From assembly GCA_902492185.1 (NCBI GenBank), contig CABUKY010000131.1:1-5019 (forward strand): a DNA stretch of 5,019 nt, read 5' to 3'. Within the stretch, counting starts at the first letter, position 1. Each line of letters begins with the position of its first letter. Source of the DNA: an uncultured Collinsella sp. (GTDB taxonomy: Bacteria; Actinomycetota; Coriobacteriia; Coriobacteriales; Coriobacteriaceae). Shown piece by piece: positions 1-4,740 of this stretch. A model generated the notes under the pieces. That model was given only the letters and a program-made list of their open reading frames with translations. It was not told the DNA's origin and did not search any database. Position numbers and translations under genes: made by a program.

Positions 1-474
1 GACGGCGAGTTTGTAGGCGGATGTATCGCCGGCGGCCGCCGCTACCTGCACATCAACGCCGCCGGAGACGTGGAGCCGTGCGTGTTCATCCACTACTCAA
101 ACGCCAACATCCACGATGTGAGCTTACTCGACGCGCTGCGCTCTCCCCTCTTTATGAAGTACTACGAAAACATGCCGTTCAACGACAACTACCTCAAACC
201 ATGCCCCATGCTCGAGAATCCCGACGTGCTGCCCAAAATGGTCGCCGAGAGTGGCGCAATGAGCACCGATCTCATCGAGAAGGAGTCACCCGAGCAGCTG
301 CGCGAAAAGACCCAGGCTGCCGCCGAGGCATGGTCACCTGTCGCCGACCGCATCTGGAACGACTTCGACGATCCGCTATACACCAAGCGTCACGAGGACA
401 AGTCGCAGGGCATGGCCGATAGCGACATGCACAAGTTCGAAAAACAAGGCCGCACACTCAAAAACGGCGATTAA
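1..474 (+). CDS. Radical SAM protein, C-terminal part with auxiliary Fe-S (Twitch/SPASM-type) domain; 5' end outside window
   Basis: The reading frame is open from base 1 to a TAA at 472-474 and gives 157 residues. The N-terminal radical SAM barrel, with its CxxxCxxC cluster, must lie upstream of the window. Visible residues 8-27 form C-X13-G-X4-C (Cys8, Gly22, Cys27), within a GGRRYLHINAAGDVEPC stretch, and a third Cys follows at residue 68 in KPCPML. This matches the CX9-15GX4C signature of SPASM and Twitch domains, in which these cysteines bind an additional [4Fe-4S] cluster. Only three cysteines are seen, so the half-size Twitch version is more likely than a full SPASM. The last ~85 residues are charged and lack cysteine. 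Proteins of this group modify peptides or small substrates, but the substrate cannot be told from this fragment. The GTG at 70 is an internal codon, not the start. The gene is the only plus-strand gene here and converges on the tetR gene. Confidence 0.8.
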   Translation, partial: DGEFVGGCIAGGRRYLHINAAGDVEPCVFIHYSNANIHDVSLLDALRSPLFMKYYENMPFNDNYLKPCPMLENPDVLPKMVAESGAMSTDLIEKESPEQLREKTQAAAEAWSPVADRIWNDFDDPLYTKRHEDKSQGMADSDMHKFEKQGRTLKNGD

Positions 475-507
475 TGCCGCTTCACACGACAAACGCTCTG
501 AAATGAA

Positions 508-546
508 GCGGAGCAGCCTCGAAGCTCATCTTCGAGGCTGCTCCGC
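508..546. terminator. Perfect 17-bp stem-loop between convergent genes, probable (bidirectional) terminator
   Basis: Bases 508-524 pair perfectly with 530-546 around a 5-nt loop (ctcat). The stem is GC-rich and begins 33 nt after the radical SAM stop codon. On the plus strand the following bases (cttaccatc) do not form a U-tract. On the minus strand the stem is followed by ttcatttc, which is only modestly T-rich. The position between convergent genes fits a shared transcript-end structure. The lack of a strong T-run leaves open that it mainly stabilises 3' ends. Confidence 0.6.
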
Positions 547-569
547 CTTACCATCAAAACAGTTTTCCT

Positions 570-637
570 AAGTTGCGGTCAAATAGGGACTAGATCGGCC
601 TTCCAATAACCAAACGATCCCTATTCCACCGCAACTT
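570..637. repeat. Long imperfect inverted repeat (20-nt arms, 28-nt spacer), REP/MITE-like intergenic element
   Basis: The left arm 570-589 (aagttgcggtcaaataggga) and the right arm 618-637 are inverted copies that agree at 18 of 20 positions. The two mismatches are adjacent (580-581 against 626-627). The 28-nt spacer can add a short inner helix, atcg 594-597 with cgat 615-618, leaving a loop rich in A and C. Just downstream, 642-647 (aagttg) repeats the outer end of the left arm and could form a competing small hairpin with caactt at 632-637. No T-run follows on either strand, so it does not look like a simple terminator. The form (long arms, short AT-richer centre, intergenic site between convergent genes) fits a small dispersed palindromic element. 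Whether copies exist elsewhere cannot be seen in this window. Confidence 0.6.
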
Positions 638-661
638 CTTTAAGTTGTTGAATTATCGATG

Positions 662-1273
662 CTATTCGAAGCGAGATTCCAGACTCGACAGACCGTTGAG
701 AGTCAGGTCGTTGGCGACCTCAGAGACGCGCTCGATAGGAACCGAGCCGTCAGACAGCGCCCACGTGCGGTAGATACCGATAATACCCGACAGCAAAAAC
801 GCCAGATAGTAGTCGAACATCTCGTCCTTGAGACCTTGGGGCAGCAGATCGCGTTCGGCAATCTCGTGCTCGAGCGGCGCACGAAGACGGGCCATAAAAT
901 CATCGAGTGGAATGTTCTCGATCAGCTGACGATTGAGCACCAAGTTGTTACACAGTGCCTCGTTAACGGTTTTAAAGAAGGTCGCCGCCGCGCCAAGAGC
1001 GCGCTCATTGGTGTCGCCGTCCATGGAAGCAAGCGTTTTCTCGACCGAGTCGACAATCATCTCCACCACATCGACGGCAATGGCATCGAGCAGGCCATCA
1101 ACCGTACCAAAGTGAACGTAAAAGGTCTTGCGGTCGACATTGGCCTCGCGCGCGATGGCACTCACCGTAATGTCTGCCAGCGGCTTTTCCATGAGTAGGC
1201 GCTCGAAAGCGGAAAGGATGGCATTACGGCTGCGAACGATGCGGCGGTCAAGACGCGGTTTGCTGGTTGCCAT
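662..1273 (-). CDS. TetR/AcrR-family transcriptional regulator
   Basis: This encodes a 203-aa protein, the usual length for TetR one-component repressors, which bind palindromic DNA as dimers and release it on ligand binding. The N-terminal TetR_N helix-turn-helix domain covers about residues 10-60. Its recognition core at 35-55 (ITVSAIAREANVDRKTFYVHF) is typical of the family: an Ile-Ala-x-x-Ala first helix, then the RKTFYxHF recognition helix. The helical C-terminal ligand/dimer domain contains a segment near residues 155-175 (LAFLLSGIIGIYRTW) resembling the DhaS-like subgroup. The start is placed at the ATG at 1273 because AAGGGA (minus strand, 1281-1286) lies 7 nt upstream. An ATG two codons earlier is too close to that site, and one nine codons earlier has no ribosome binding site. 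Its own promoter region carries an inverted repeat (1311-1346), which suggests autoregulation. The upstream codirectional membrane-protein gene is a possible second target. The effector is unknown. Confidence 0.9.
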   Translation of the reverse strand: MATSKPRLDRRIVRSRNAILSAFERLLMEKPLADITVSAIAREANVDRKTFYVHFGTVDGLLDAIAVDVVEMIVDSVEKTLASMDGDTNERALGAAATFFKTVNEALCNNLVLNRQLIENIPLDDFMARLRAPLEHEIAERDLLPQGLKDEMFDYYLAFLLSGIIGIYRTWALSDGSVPIERVSEVANDLTLNGLSSLESRFE

Positions 1274-1280
1274 GGGCATG

Positions 1281-1286
1281 TCCCTT
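1281..1286 (-). promoter_or_regulatory. Ribosome binding site that fixes the tetR start
   Basis: The minus strand reads AAGGGA followed by 7 nt and then ATGGCA. This supports the start at 1273 over in-frame ATGs at 1279 (1 nt from the site) and 1300 (upstream of it). Confidence 0.65.
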
Positions 1287-1310
1287 CGATATGCGAGCAT
1301 TCATCAACAG

Positions 1311-1346
1311 ATGGGAGATAATCTACGTAAGAGGATTATCCCCCAT
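1311..1346. promoter_or_regulatory. 13-bp inverted repeat upstream of tetR, candidate operator
   Basis: The arms 1311-1323 (atgggagataatc) and 1334-1346 (gattatcccccat) are inverted copies matching at 12 of 13 positions, separated by 10 nt (tacgtaagag). The element ends 37 nt before the tetR start codon. On the minus strand the arm at 1335-1340 reads GATAAT, one base from a consensus -10, so a bound protein could block transcription initiation. No good -35 partner is visible, and no T-run follows on either strand, which argues against a terminator. Long palindromes next to the gene for a TetR protein are commonly its own operator. That role is inferred. Confidence 0.5.
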
Positions 1347-1371
1347 ACAGCACAAATATGCCCCGCATCAT

Positions 1372-1414
1372 GAAGAACGCACGACTGCCCTACTGCGACT
1401 TAGGGTGCTTCTTC
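1372..1414 (-). other. Possible stem-loop spanning the stop codon of the membrane-protein gene
   Basis: Bases 1372-1382 (gaagaacgcac) can pair with 1405-1414 (gtgcttcttc), giving 10 bp with one bulged base. Inside the loop, cctac-side bases 1389-1392 can pair with 1401-1404. The TAG stop codon (1390-1392) lies within the inner helix. There is no U-tract beyond the stem. It could be an inefficient transcript-end or stabilising structure, or chance. It is the only candidate for an end signal between this gene and tetR. Confidence 0.25.
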
Positions 1415-2697
1415 TTATTGAGTGCCGACGGAGATACGCGAATACCGTCGCCTGTCTGGCGCACATAGGCTTTATGAGCCGGCTTAGCGGTCCCAGAAGC
1501 CTTCTGAGCCTGCTTCTTGGGATCAACGGTAACAGCATTCGCGGGGTGCGGCTTAGTGGGCGCAGAGGGCGTCTGAGACGCGCGGCCGAGCTTGCGCATC
1601 ACGCGATCCCAGCGCGCATGGATGCTCTCGTTGTGAGCGCTCTTAAGCCCCAGCAGGGGTGCAGCCAAAATGGTCGGTGCAATAAACGTAATGAGGCGCC
1701 ACAGCAGATAGCCGGCGGTCGAAGCCGACCCAAAGAAATGACCCAAGAACAATGCAAAGCCGCCCTCAGCACCACCAGTTCCACCGGGCAAGGGAACCGC
1801 AGAGCTCAGCAGCTGGACAAAGGCGCTCGCGGCCATGACCGAGAAAAAGTCGACCTCGTGATGGCCAAAGGCAAGCATCAGGAAATACGGAACCAGATAG
1901 AAAAACGCGAGCTGGAGCATGGTGATAAACACGGTGAGCAACATGGAAGAAAAATGTCCGGCCGAAAGCTTGAACTTCTCGGAGAAGGAGTAGATCTCGC
2001 CATCGACAAACGTGCGCCAACCCTCGATCTTAGTGGCCGAGACACCAATGCGCTCGAGCCAATTGATGATGCAATGGGCGACGCGCGTGACGGTCTTAGG
2101 CATGAGCGCGACGGCGAAGATGCCAAGCAAGATGCAGCAGTGTCCACCAAAACTAAAGACGCACAGCAGCGTCATGTCGCCATAGCGCTCGGCAAAAAAA
2201 GGCATGCGAGCAAGCAGTAGGATAGCGCCCCAGGCAACGAGGCCAAACTGGTACACGATAAAGCGCGTGAACTGCGTGGCGCCAGCCTCGCCGACATTTT
2301 GGCCCGCCTTGGTCAGGCGGTAGATCTGGGCGGGAGTCGAGCCCATCATCATAGGCGTCAGGTTGCCAAAGAAGATACCACTCGCCTCGACCGAGATCAG
2401 GTCGCGGATGCCGACGGGCGAATATGGGTCGAGCCAGACGGCGATCGCATAGGCCACAATGCCAAAGAACAGATACATGAACATGCAGAGGCACGCGACA
2501 ACGAGCCATGGCGCCTGGACGCTCGACATAGCGGCCCAGAACTGCCCCATCTGCCCGGTTACCACCAGATAGACGATATAACCCACCAGCACGACGCCGA
2601 TAAAGATGGCGCCGCGCCGTGCGCTCTTATTGTCATCTCCGCCCGAGGCCTCAACCTCGACCTGGGGCTTAGACGTATGCTGAGAGGACTCCGTCAT
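1390..2697 (-). CDS. YbhN/UPF0104 (lysylphosphatidylglycerol synthase transmembrane-domain family) integral membrane protein
   Basis: This is a 435-aa polytopic membrane protein. A short hydrophilic N-terminus (1-28) is followed by hydrophobic segments at about 29-47, 64-90, 142-163, 176-199, 250-278, 284-301 and 328-350. Two family signatures are visible. One is GNLTPMMMGSTPAQIYRL at 111-128, corresponding to the 'tP...GG.p.r...l' motif. The other is VPLPGGTGGAEGGFALFLG at 301-319, corresponding to 'PGG.G..E'. The family (COG0392, PF03706) is the membrane half of MprF-type proteins, where that part flips aminoacylated lipid. Stand-alone members are mostly uncharacterised and thought to handle lipids or lipid-linked sugars. 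The soluble DUF2156 aminoacyltransferase half is absent, so this protein should not synthesise lysyl-PG itself. The last ~80 residues form a Pro/Lys/Ala-rich basic tail, probably disordered and cytoplasmic. The ATG at 2697 is chosen because AAGGAG precedes it by 4 nt. The in-frame extension to 2763 runs through promoter-like DNA. Confidence 0.85.
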   Translation of the reverse strand: MTESSQHTSKPQVEVEASGGDDNKSARRGAIFIGVVLVGYIVYLVVTGQMGQFWAAMSSVQAPWLVVACLCMFMYLFFGIVAYAIAVWLDPYSPVGIRDLISVEASGIFFGNLTPMMMGSTPAQIYRLTKAGQNVGEAGATQFTRFIVYQFGLVAWGAILLLARMPFFAERYGDMTLLCVFSFGGHCCILLGIFAVALMPKTVTRVAHCIINWLERIGVSATKIEGWRTFVDGEIYSFSEKFKLSAGHFSSMLLTVFITMLQLAFFYLVPYFLMLAFGHHEVDFFSVMAASAFVQLLSSAVPLPGGTGGAEGGFALFLGHFFGSASTAGYLLWRLITFIAPTILAAPLLGLKSAHNESIHARWDRVMRKLGRASQTPSAPTKPHPANAVTVDPKKQAQKASGTAKPAHKAYVRQTGDGIRVSPSALNKKKHPKSQ

Positions 2698-2701
2698 GAG
2701 A

Positions 2702-2707
2702 CTCCTT
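2702..2707 (-). promoter_or_regulatory. Ribosome binding site of the YbhN-like gene
   Basis: The minus strand reads AAGGAG, TCTC, ATG. The close Shine-Dalgarno match supports the start at 2697 rather than the upstream in-frame ATG at 2763. Confidence 0.7.
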
Positions 2708-2718
2708 CTAACAGTCAA

Positions 2719-2736
2719 AATATCTTGGATATTGTA
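2719..2736 (-). promoter_or_regulatory. Candidate -10 box and small palindrome upstream of the YbhN-like gene
   Basis: On the minus strand TACAAT (2731-2736) matches five of six bases of the TATAAT consensus and lies 33 nt before the start codon. No good -35 is found 16-18 nt upstream. Overlapping it, aatatc (2719-2724) and gatatt (2728-2733) form a perfect 6-bp inverted repeat with a 3-nt spacer. This would sit at the transcription start and could be an operator. Both calls are weak because AT-rich palindromes of this size arise often by chance. Confidence 0.35.
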
Positions 2737-2800
2737 CCCGTAAGGGCCATAGGCAGAACGCAAAGCTCTGGTTCAAACGGGAATTGCAGACGGTTGTTTG

Positions 2801-2837
2801 AAAATAAAAAACCCGACCTTCCATAGGAAGGCCGGGT
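2801..2837 (-). terminator. Intrinsic terminator of the tRNA-Glu genes
   Basis: On the minus strand a 12-bp stem (arms 2826-2837 and 2811-2822, loop 2823-2825) is followed by TTTTTATTTT (2801-2810). The one non-Watson-Crick position is a G·U wobble in the minus-strand RNA but an A·C mismatch in the plus-strand RNA. Stem and T-run therefore both point to minus-strand termination, 10 nt after the CCA end of the second tRNA. Confidence 0.9.
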
Positions 2838-2847
2838 ATCAGATGCG

Positions 2848-2924
2848 TGGTAGCCCGTACCAGATTCGAACTGGTGATCTCCGCCTTGAGAGGGCGGCGT
2901 CCTAAACCGCTAGACGAACGGGCC
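2848..2924 (-). tRNA. tRNA-Glu (anticodon CTC), promoter-distal copy, CCA encoded
   Basis: The minus strand folds into a full cloverleaf. The acceptor stem is GGCCCGT/ACGGGCT, with a G1·U72 wobble. The D stem is GTCT/GGAC with a 9-nt loop containing GG. The anticodon stem is CCGCC/GGCGG with loop CTCTCAA, giving anticodon CTC, which reads the Glu codon GAG. The variable loop has 5 nt, and the T stem ACCAG/CTGGT carries loop TTCGAAT. The discriminator is A and the 3' CCA is encoded (2848-2850). It is identical to the copy at 2947-3023, 22 nt away, and is followed directly by an intrinsic terminator, so both are probably processed from one precursor. Confidence 0.95.
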
Positions 2925-2946
2925 ATAAGCCTCAGCAGAAAAGAAG

Positions 2947-3023
2947 TGGTAGCCCGTACCAGATTCGAACTGGTGATCTCCGCCTTGAGAGGGCGGCGTC
3001 CTAAACCGCTAGACGAACGGGCC
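2947..3023 (-). tRNA. tRNA-Glu (anticodon CTC), promoter-proximal copy, CCA encoded
   Basis: The sequence is identical to the other copy over all 77 nt and has the same cloverleaf, with anticodon loop CTCTCAA and encoded CCA at 2947-2949. It lies about 28 nt downstream of the probable transcription start. It is the first gene of a two-tRNA transcript. A separate TTC isoacceptor for GAA codons is not in the window. Confidence 0.95.
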
Positions 3024-3057
3024 ACATGACATCTGCACTGCCGTGCTGCGATGAAAT

Positions 3058-3086
3058 ATATTACGGGACAAAAAACGTCAGCGCAA
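3058..3086 (-). promoter_or_regulatory. Probable promoter of the tRNA-Glu pair
   Basis: On the minus strand TTGCGC (3081-3086) and TAATAT (3058-3063) are spaced by exactly 17 nt. The -10 matches four of six consensus bases and the -35 three of six. An overlapping alternative pairs CTGACG with TATATT at 15 nt. Initiation would fall near 3051, about 28 nt before the first tRNA. The surrounding DNA is AT-rich compared with the genes, which fits a strong stable-RNA promoter. Confidence 0.5.
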
Positions 3087-3150
3087 GAAGAAATTCCAAA
3101 TTGCCCAAATTTTGTCGGCAGGTTATGGAACACGCAGGTAAACTGGGTAG

Positions 3151-4545
3151 CTAATTCAAGTTGAGATGGACCAAAAGAGCTTCGCGCTCGTTGGGAATGT
3201 TGTCTTCGATCACGGCGTCGAGGGCGGAGTTGAGAAGCTGACCCAGTTCCGGCCCGGGCTTGACTCCGGCACGGATCAGGTCGCCGCCGTTGATGGCGAG
3301 CATCTTGAGCGTATGGGGCTCCCCTGCCTTCAGCAGCTCGTGCGCCAGCGCGCGCATCTCCTCAATCGTCTCAACGTAATAGAAGTACGATGGGGCCTTG
3401 CCAAGCGTGTCAGCACGCTTGAGGTCCATGAGCTCGTCAATCAGGCGGGCCGTGTCGACGCCCTCACCCGAAAGCGCGCGCATCATATTGAGCAGGCAGG
3501 AGCGCTCGGGGCGCAGCGGCTTATCGTGATATTTGATGAGCAGGCAAACGTCGCGCACCAGGTCGTGCGAGAGTGCCAGGCGATCCATAATGACGCGCGC
3601 TTTCTTGGCGCCGAGCTCGGGATGACCGTAGAAGTGTCCGCTGCCGGCGTGATCGACCGTAAAGCACTCGGGCTTGGAGACATCGTGCAAAAACGCCGCC
3701 CACATAAGGCTCGACGATGGCGCGACGCCGTCGCACAGCGCCAGCTCCCCTGCCACCGTCAGCACACGGGCGATATGCTCGTAGACGTTAAACGCATGAT
3801 AGACACTTCGCTGATCAAACCCGCGACCCGCTGCCAACTCGGGCACAGCGGCGCAGATGAGCTCAGGGTAGCGCAACATGGCGTCTCCCCCGTGACCGGT
3901 CGAAAGAATGCCCTCGAGCTCAATACCCACACGCTCGCGCGCTACGGCATCGAGCAGCGGCGCGCACTCGGCAAGCGCACGCTTGGTCTCGGGCTCAATC
4001 ATAAAGTCCAGGCGGCAGGCAAAGCGCACCGCGCGCAGCATGCGCAGGGCGTCCTCGTTAAAGCGACGCTTGGGATCGCCGACAGCGCGAATCAGCTTGC
4101 GCTCCAAGTCACCCTGGCCGTCGTAGCGGTCGACAAGCCCGCGCTCGGGATGCCAGGCCATGGCGTTGACGGTAAAGTCGCGGCGCGCCAGATCGTCCTC
4201 GAGCGAGGCGGCGCGCTCGACGCTCTGAGGATGGCGCCCATCGGTATAGAAGCCATCCAGACGGTACGTGGTGACCTCGATACGCTCGCCATCGGAAATA
4301 GCCGTGATTCCGCCAAATTTAATGCCCGACTCCACAACCACGATGCCGGCGGCCTCGAGCGCCGCCTTGGACTCCTGCCACAGGCCGCTACAGCACATAT
4401 CAACATCGTGGCTGGGGCACCCCATCAGGGCGTCGCGCACCCAACCGCCCACGTACCAAGCCTCAAGACCAGCCGCCTCAAGCGCGCGCAGGACGCGTAG
4501 GGACGCATCGGACGGTTGCGTACCGTTGAGCGAAACATTGCACAT
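3151..4545 (-). CDS. cca: CCA tRNA nucleotidyltransferase (class II, HD-domain type)
   Basis: This encodes a 464-aa cytosolic enzyme that adds or repairs the 3'-CCA of tRNA using CTP and ATP without a nucleic-acid template. The class II nucleotidyltransferase head shows GGWVRD at 33-38 and the metal-binding DVD at 47-49. It also has RRDFTVNAMA at 121-130, a YDGQGDL segment at 141-147, and the nucleotide-selecting motif EDALRMLR at 164-171. A helical RNA-binding region follows. An HD-type domain contains His250/His257, HDVSKP at 287-292, GHPELG at 307-312 and YHDKP at 339-343, as in long bacterial members. The start at 4545 is preceded by AGGAGG 8 nt upstream; a GTG six codons earlier overlaps that site. 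A poly(A) polymerase relative is the main alternative, but the length and HD domain favour CCA addition. It is codirectional with the downstream tRNA-Glu pair, which already encodes CCA, so a repair role is likely there. No missing catalytic residue is seen. Confidence 0.92.
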   Translation of the reverse strand: MCNVSLNGTQPSDASLRVLRALEAAGLEAWYVGGWVRDALMGCPSHDVDMCCSGLWQESKAALEAAGIVVVESGIKFGGITAISDGERIEVTTYRLDGFYTDGRHPQSVERAASLEDDLARRDFTVNAMAWHPERGLVDRYDGQGDLERKLIRAVGDPKRRFNEDALRMLRAVRFACRLDFMIEPETKRALAECAPLLDAVARERVGIELEGILSTGHGGDAMLRYPELICAAVPELAAGRGFDQRSVYHAFNVYEHIARVLTVAGELALCDGVAPSSSLMWAAFLHDVSKPECFTVDHAGSGHFYGHPELGAKKARVIMDRLALSHDLVRDVCLLIKYHDKPLRPERSCLLNMMRALSGEGVDTARLIDELMDLKRADTLGKAPSYFYYVETIEEMRALAHELLKAGEPHTLKMLAINGGDLIRAGVKPGPELGQLLNSALDAVIEDNIPNEREALLVHLNLN

Positions 4546-4553
4546 GCCTATGG

Positions 4554-4559
4554 CCTCCT
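4554..4559 (-). promoter_or_regulatory. Ribosome binding site that fixes the cca start
   Basis: The minus strand carries a full AGGAGG, 8 nt before the ATG at 4545. The in-frame GTG at 4563 starts just before this site and so cannot use it. I see no convincing promoter in 4560-4680: TTGTTA-N18-GATTAA is present but matches the consensus poorly. Confidence 0.75.
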
Positions 4560-4682
4560 GCACTTGTGAGCGTTAATCGATGGTTCTCAAGAAGTCTAAC
4601 AAGAAACGAGAAAGCGCGCACACGCAATCGCGTCGTTGATTAGATAAAACGAGACAGCAGACACCACATATGTTCAGCGCGC

Positions 4683-4718
4683 AAAAAACACCCGCCTTGG
4701 TAATCCAAAGCGGGTGTT
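4683..4718 (-). terminator. Intrinsic terminator of the PfkB-family kinase gene
   Basis: On the minus strand a 14-bp stem (4705-4718 with 4687-4700, loop taat on the plus strand) runs into a six-T tract (4683-4688). One position is a G·U pair in minus-strand RNA and a C·A mismatch in plus-strand RNA. It lies 22 nt after the kinase stop codon and separates that gene from cca. Confidence 0.92.
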
Positions 4719-4740
4719 CGGCAACGATGTATCGATGCGG

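Larger units (their letters stand above)
2847..3024. repeat. Tandem direct repeat (79 nt identical, 99-bp period) carrying the two tRNA-Glu genes
   Basis: Bases 2847-2925 and 2946-3024 are identical, and identity ends within one base outside each tRNA. The 20-nt spacer is not duplicated. The match limited to the tRNA gene suggests an old duplication kept identical by selection or gene conversion, rather than a recent duplication of a larger segment. Confidence 0.9.

Noticed and set aside
659..1198. 179-codon open frame on the plus strand opposite tetR
   Set aside because: It is antisense to a gene with a clear TetR helix-turn-helix and has no motif of its own.
1267..2220. 317-codon open frame on the plus strand opposite the membrane-protein gene
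   Set aside because: The translation is Arg/Gln/Lys-rich without domain features and overlaps a gene with clear family motifs. It is a shadow frame.
2772..2802. 7-bp inverted repeat ttcaaac/gtttgaa with a 17-nt spacer
   Set aside because: The arms are short and the spacer long, and it sits just beyond the tRNA terminator T-run without relation to a promoter or start. Chance is likely.
2847..3024. Two repeats with a short spacer as a CRISPR-like array
   Set aside because: The repeat units are 79 nt and fold as complete tRNA cloverleafs, and there is only one 20-nt spacer.
3095..3112. AT-rich inverted repeat aaatt/aattt downstream of cca
   Set aside because: A five-pair A/T stem is too weak for an intrinsic terminator, and the sequence around it is low in complexity.
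2708..3133. Open frames across the tRNA pair on both strands, with a repeated peptide (VARTRFELVISALRG on plus, SSSGLGRRPLKAE on minus)
   Set aside because: They are translations of the duplicated tRNA-Glu genes. The peptide repeat simply reflects the tRNA duplication, a known source of spurious hypothetical proteins.
3166..4500. 444-codon open frame on the plus strand opposite cca
   Set aside because: It lies wholly antisense to a gene with all class II nucleotidyltransferase motifs, and its translation shows no recognisable domain. Long antisense frames are expected opposite GC-rich coding DNA.
4560..4680. Promoter for cca (TTGTTA-N18-GATTAA on the minus strand)
   Set aside because: The match to consensus is poor in both hexamers, so it was not listed as a feature, although a promoter must lie in this stretch if the upstream terminator works.
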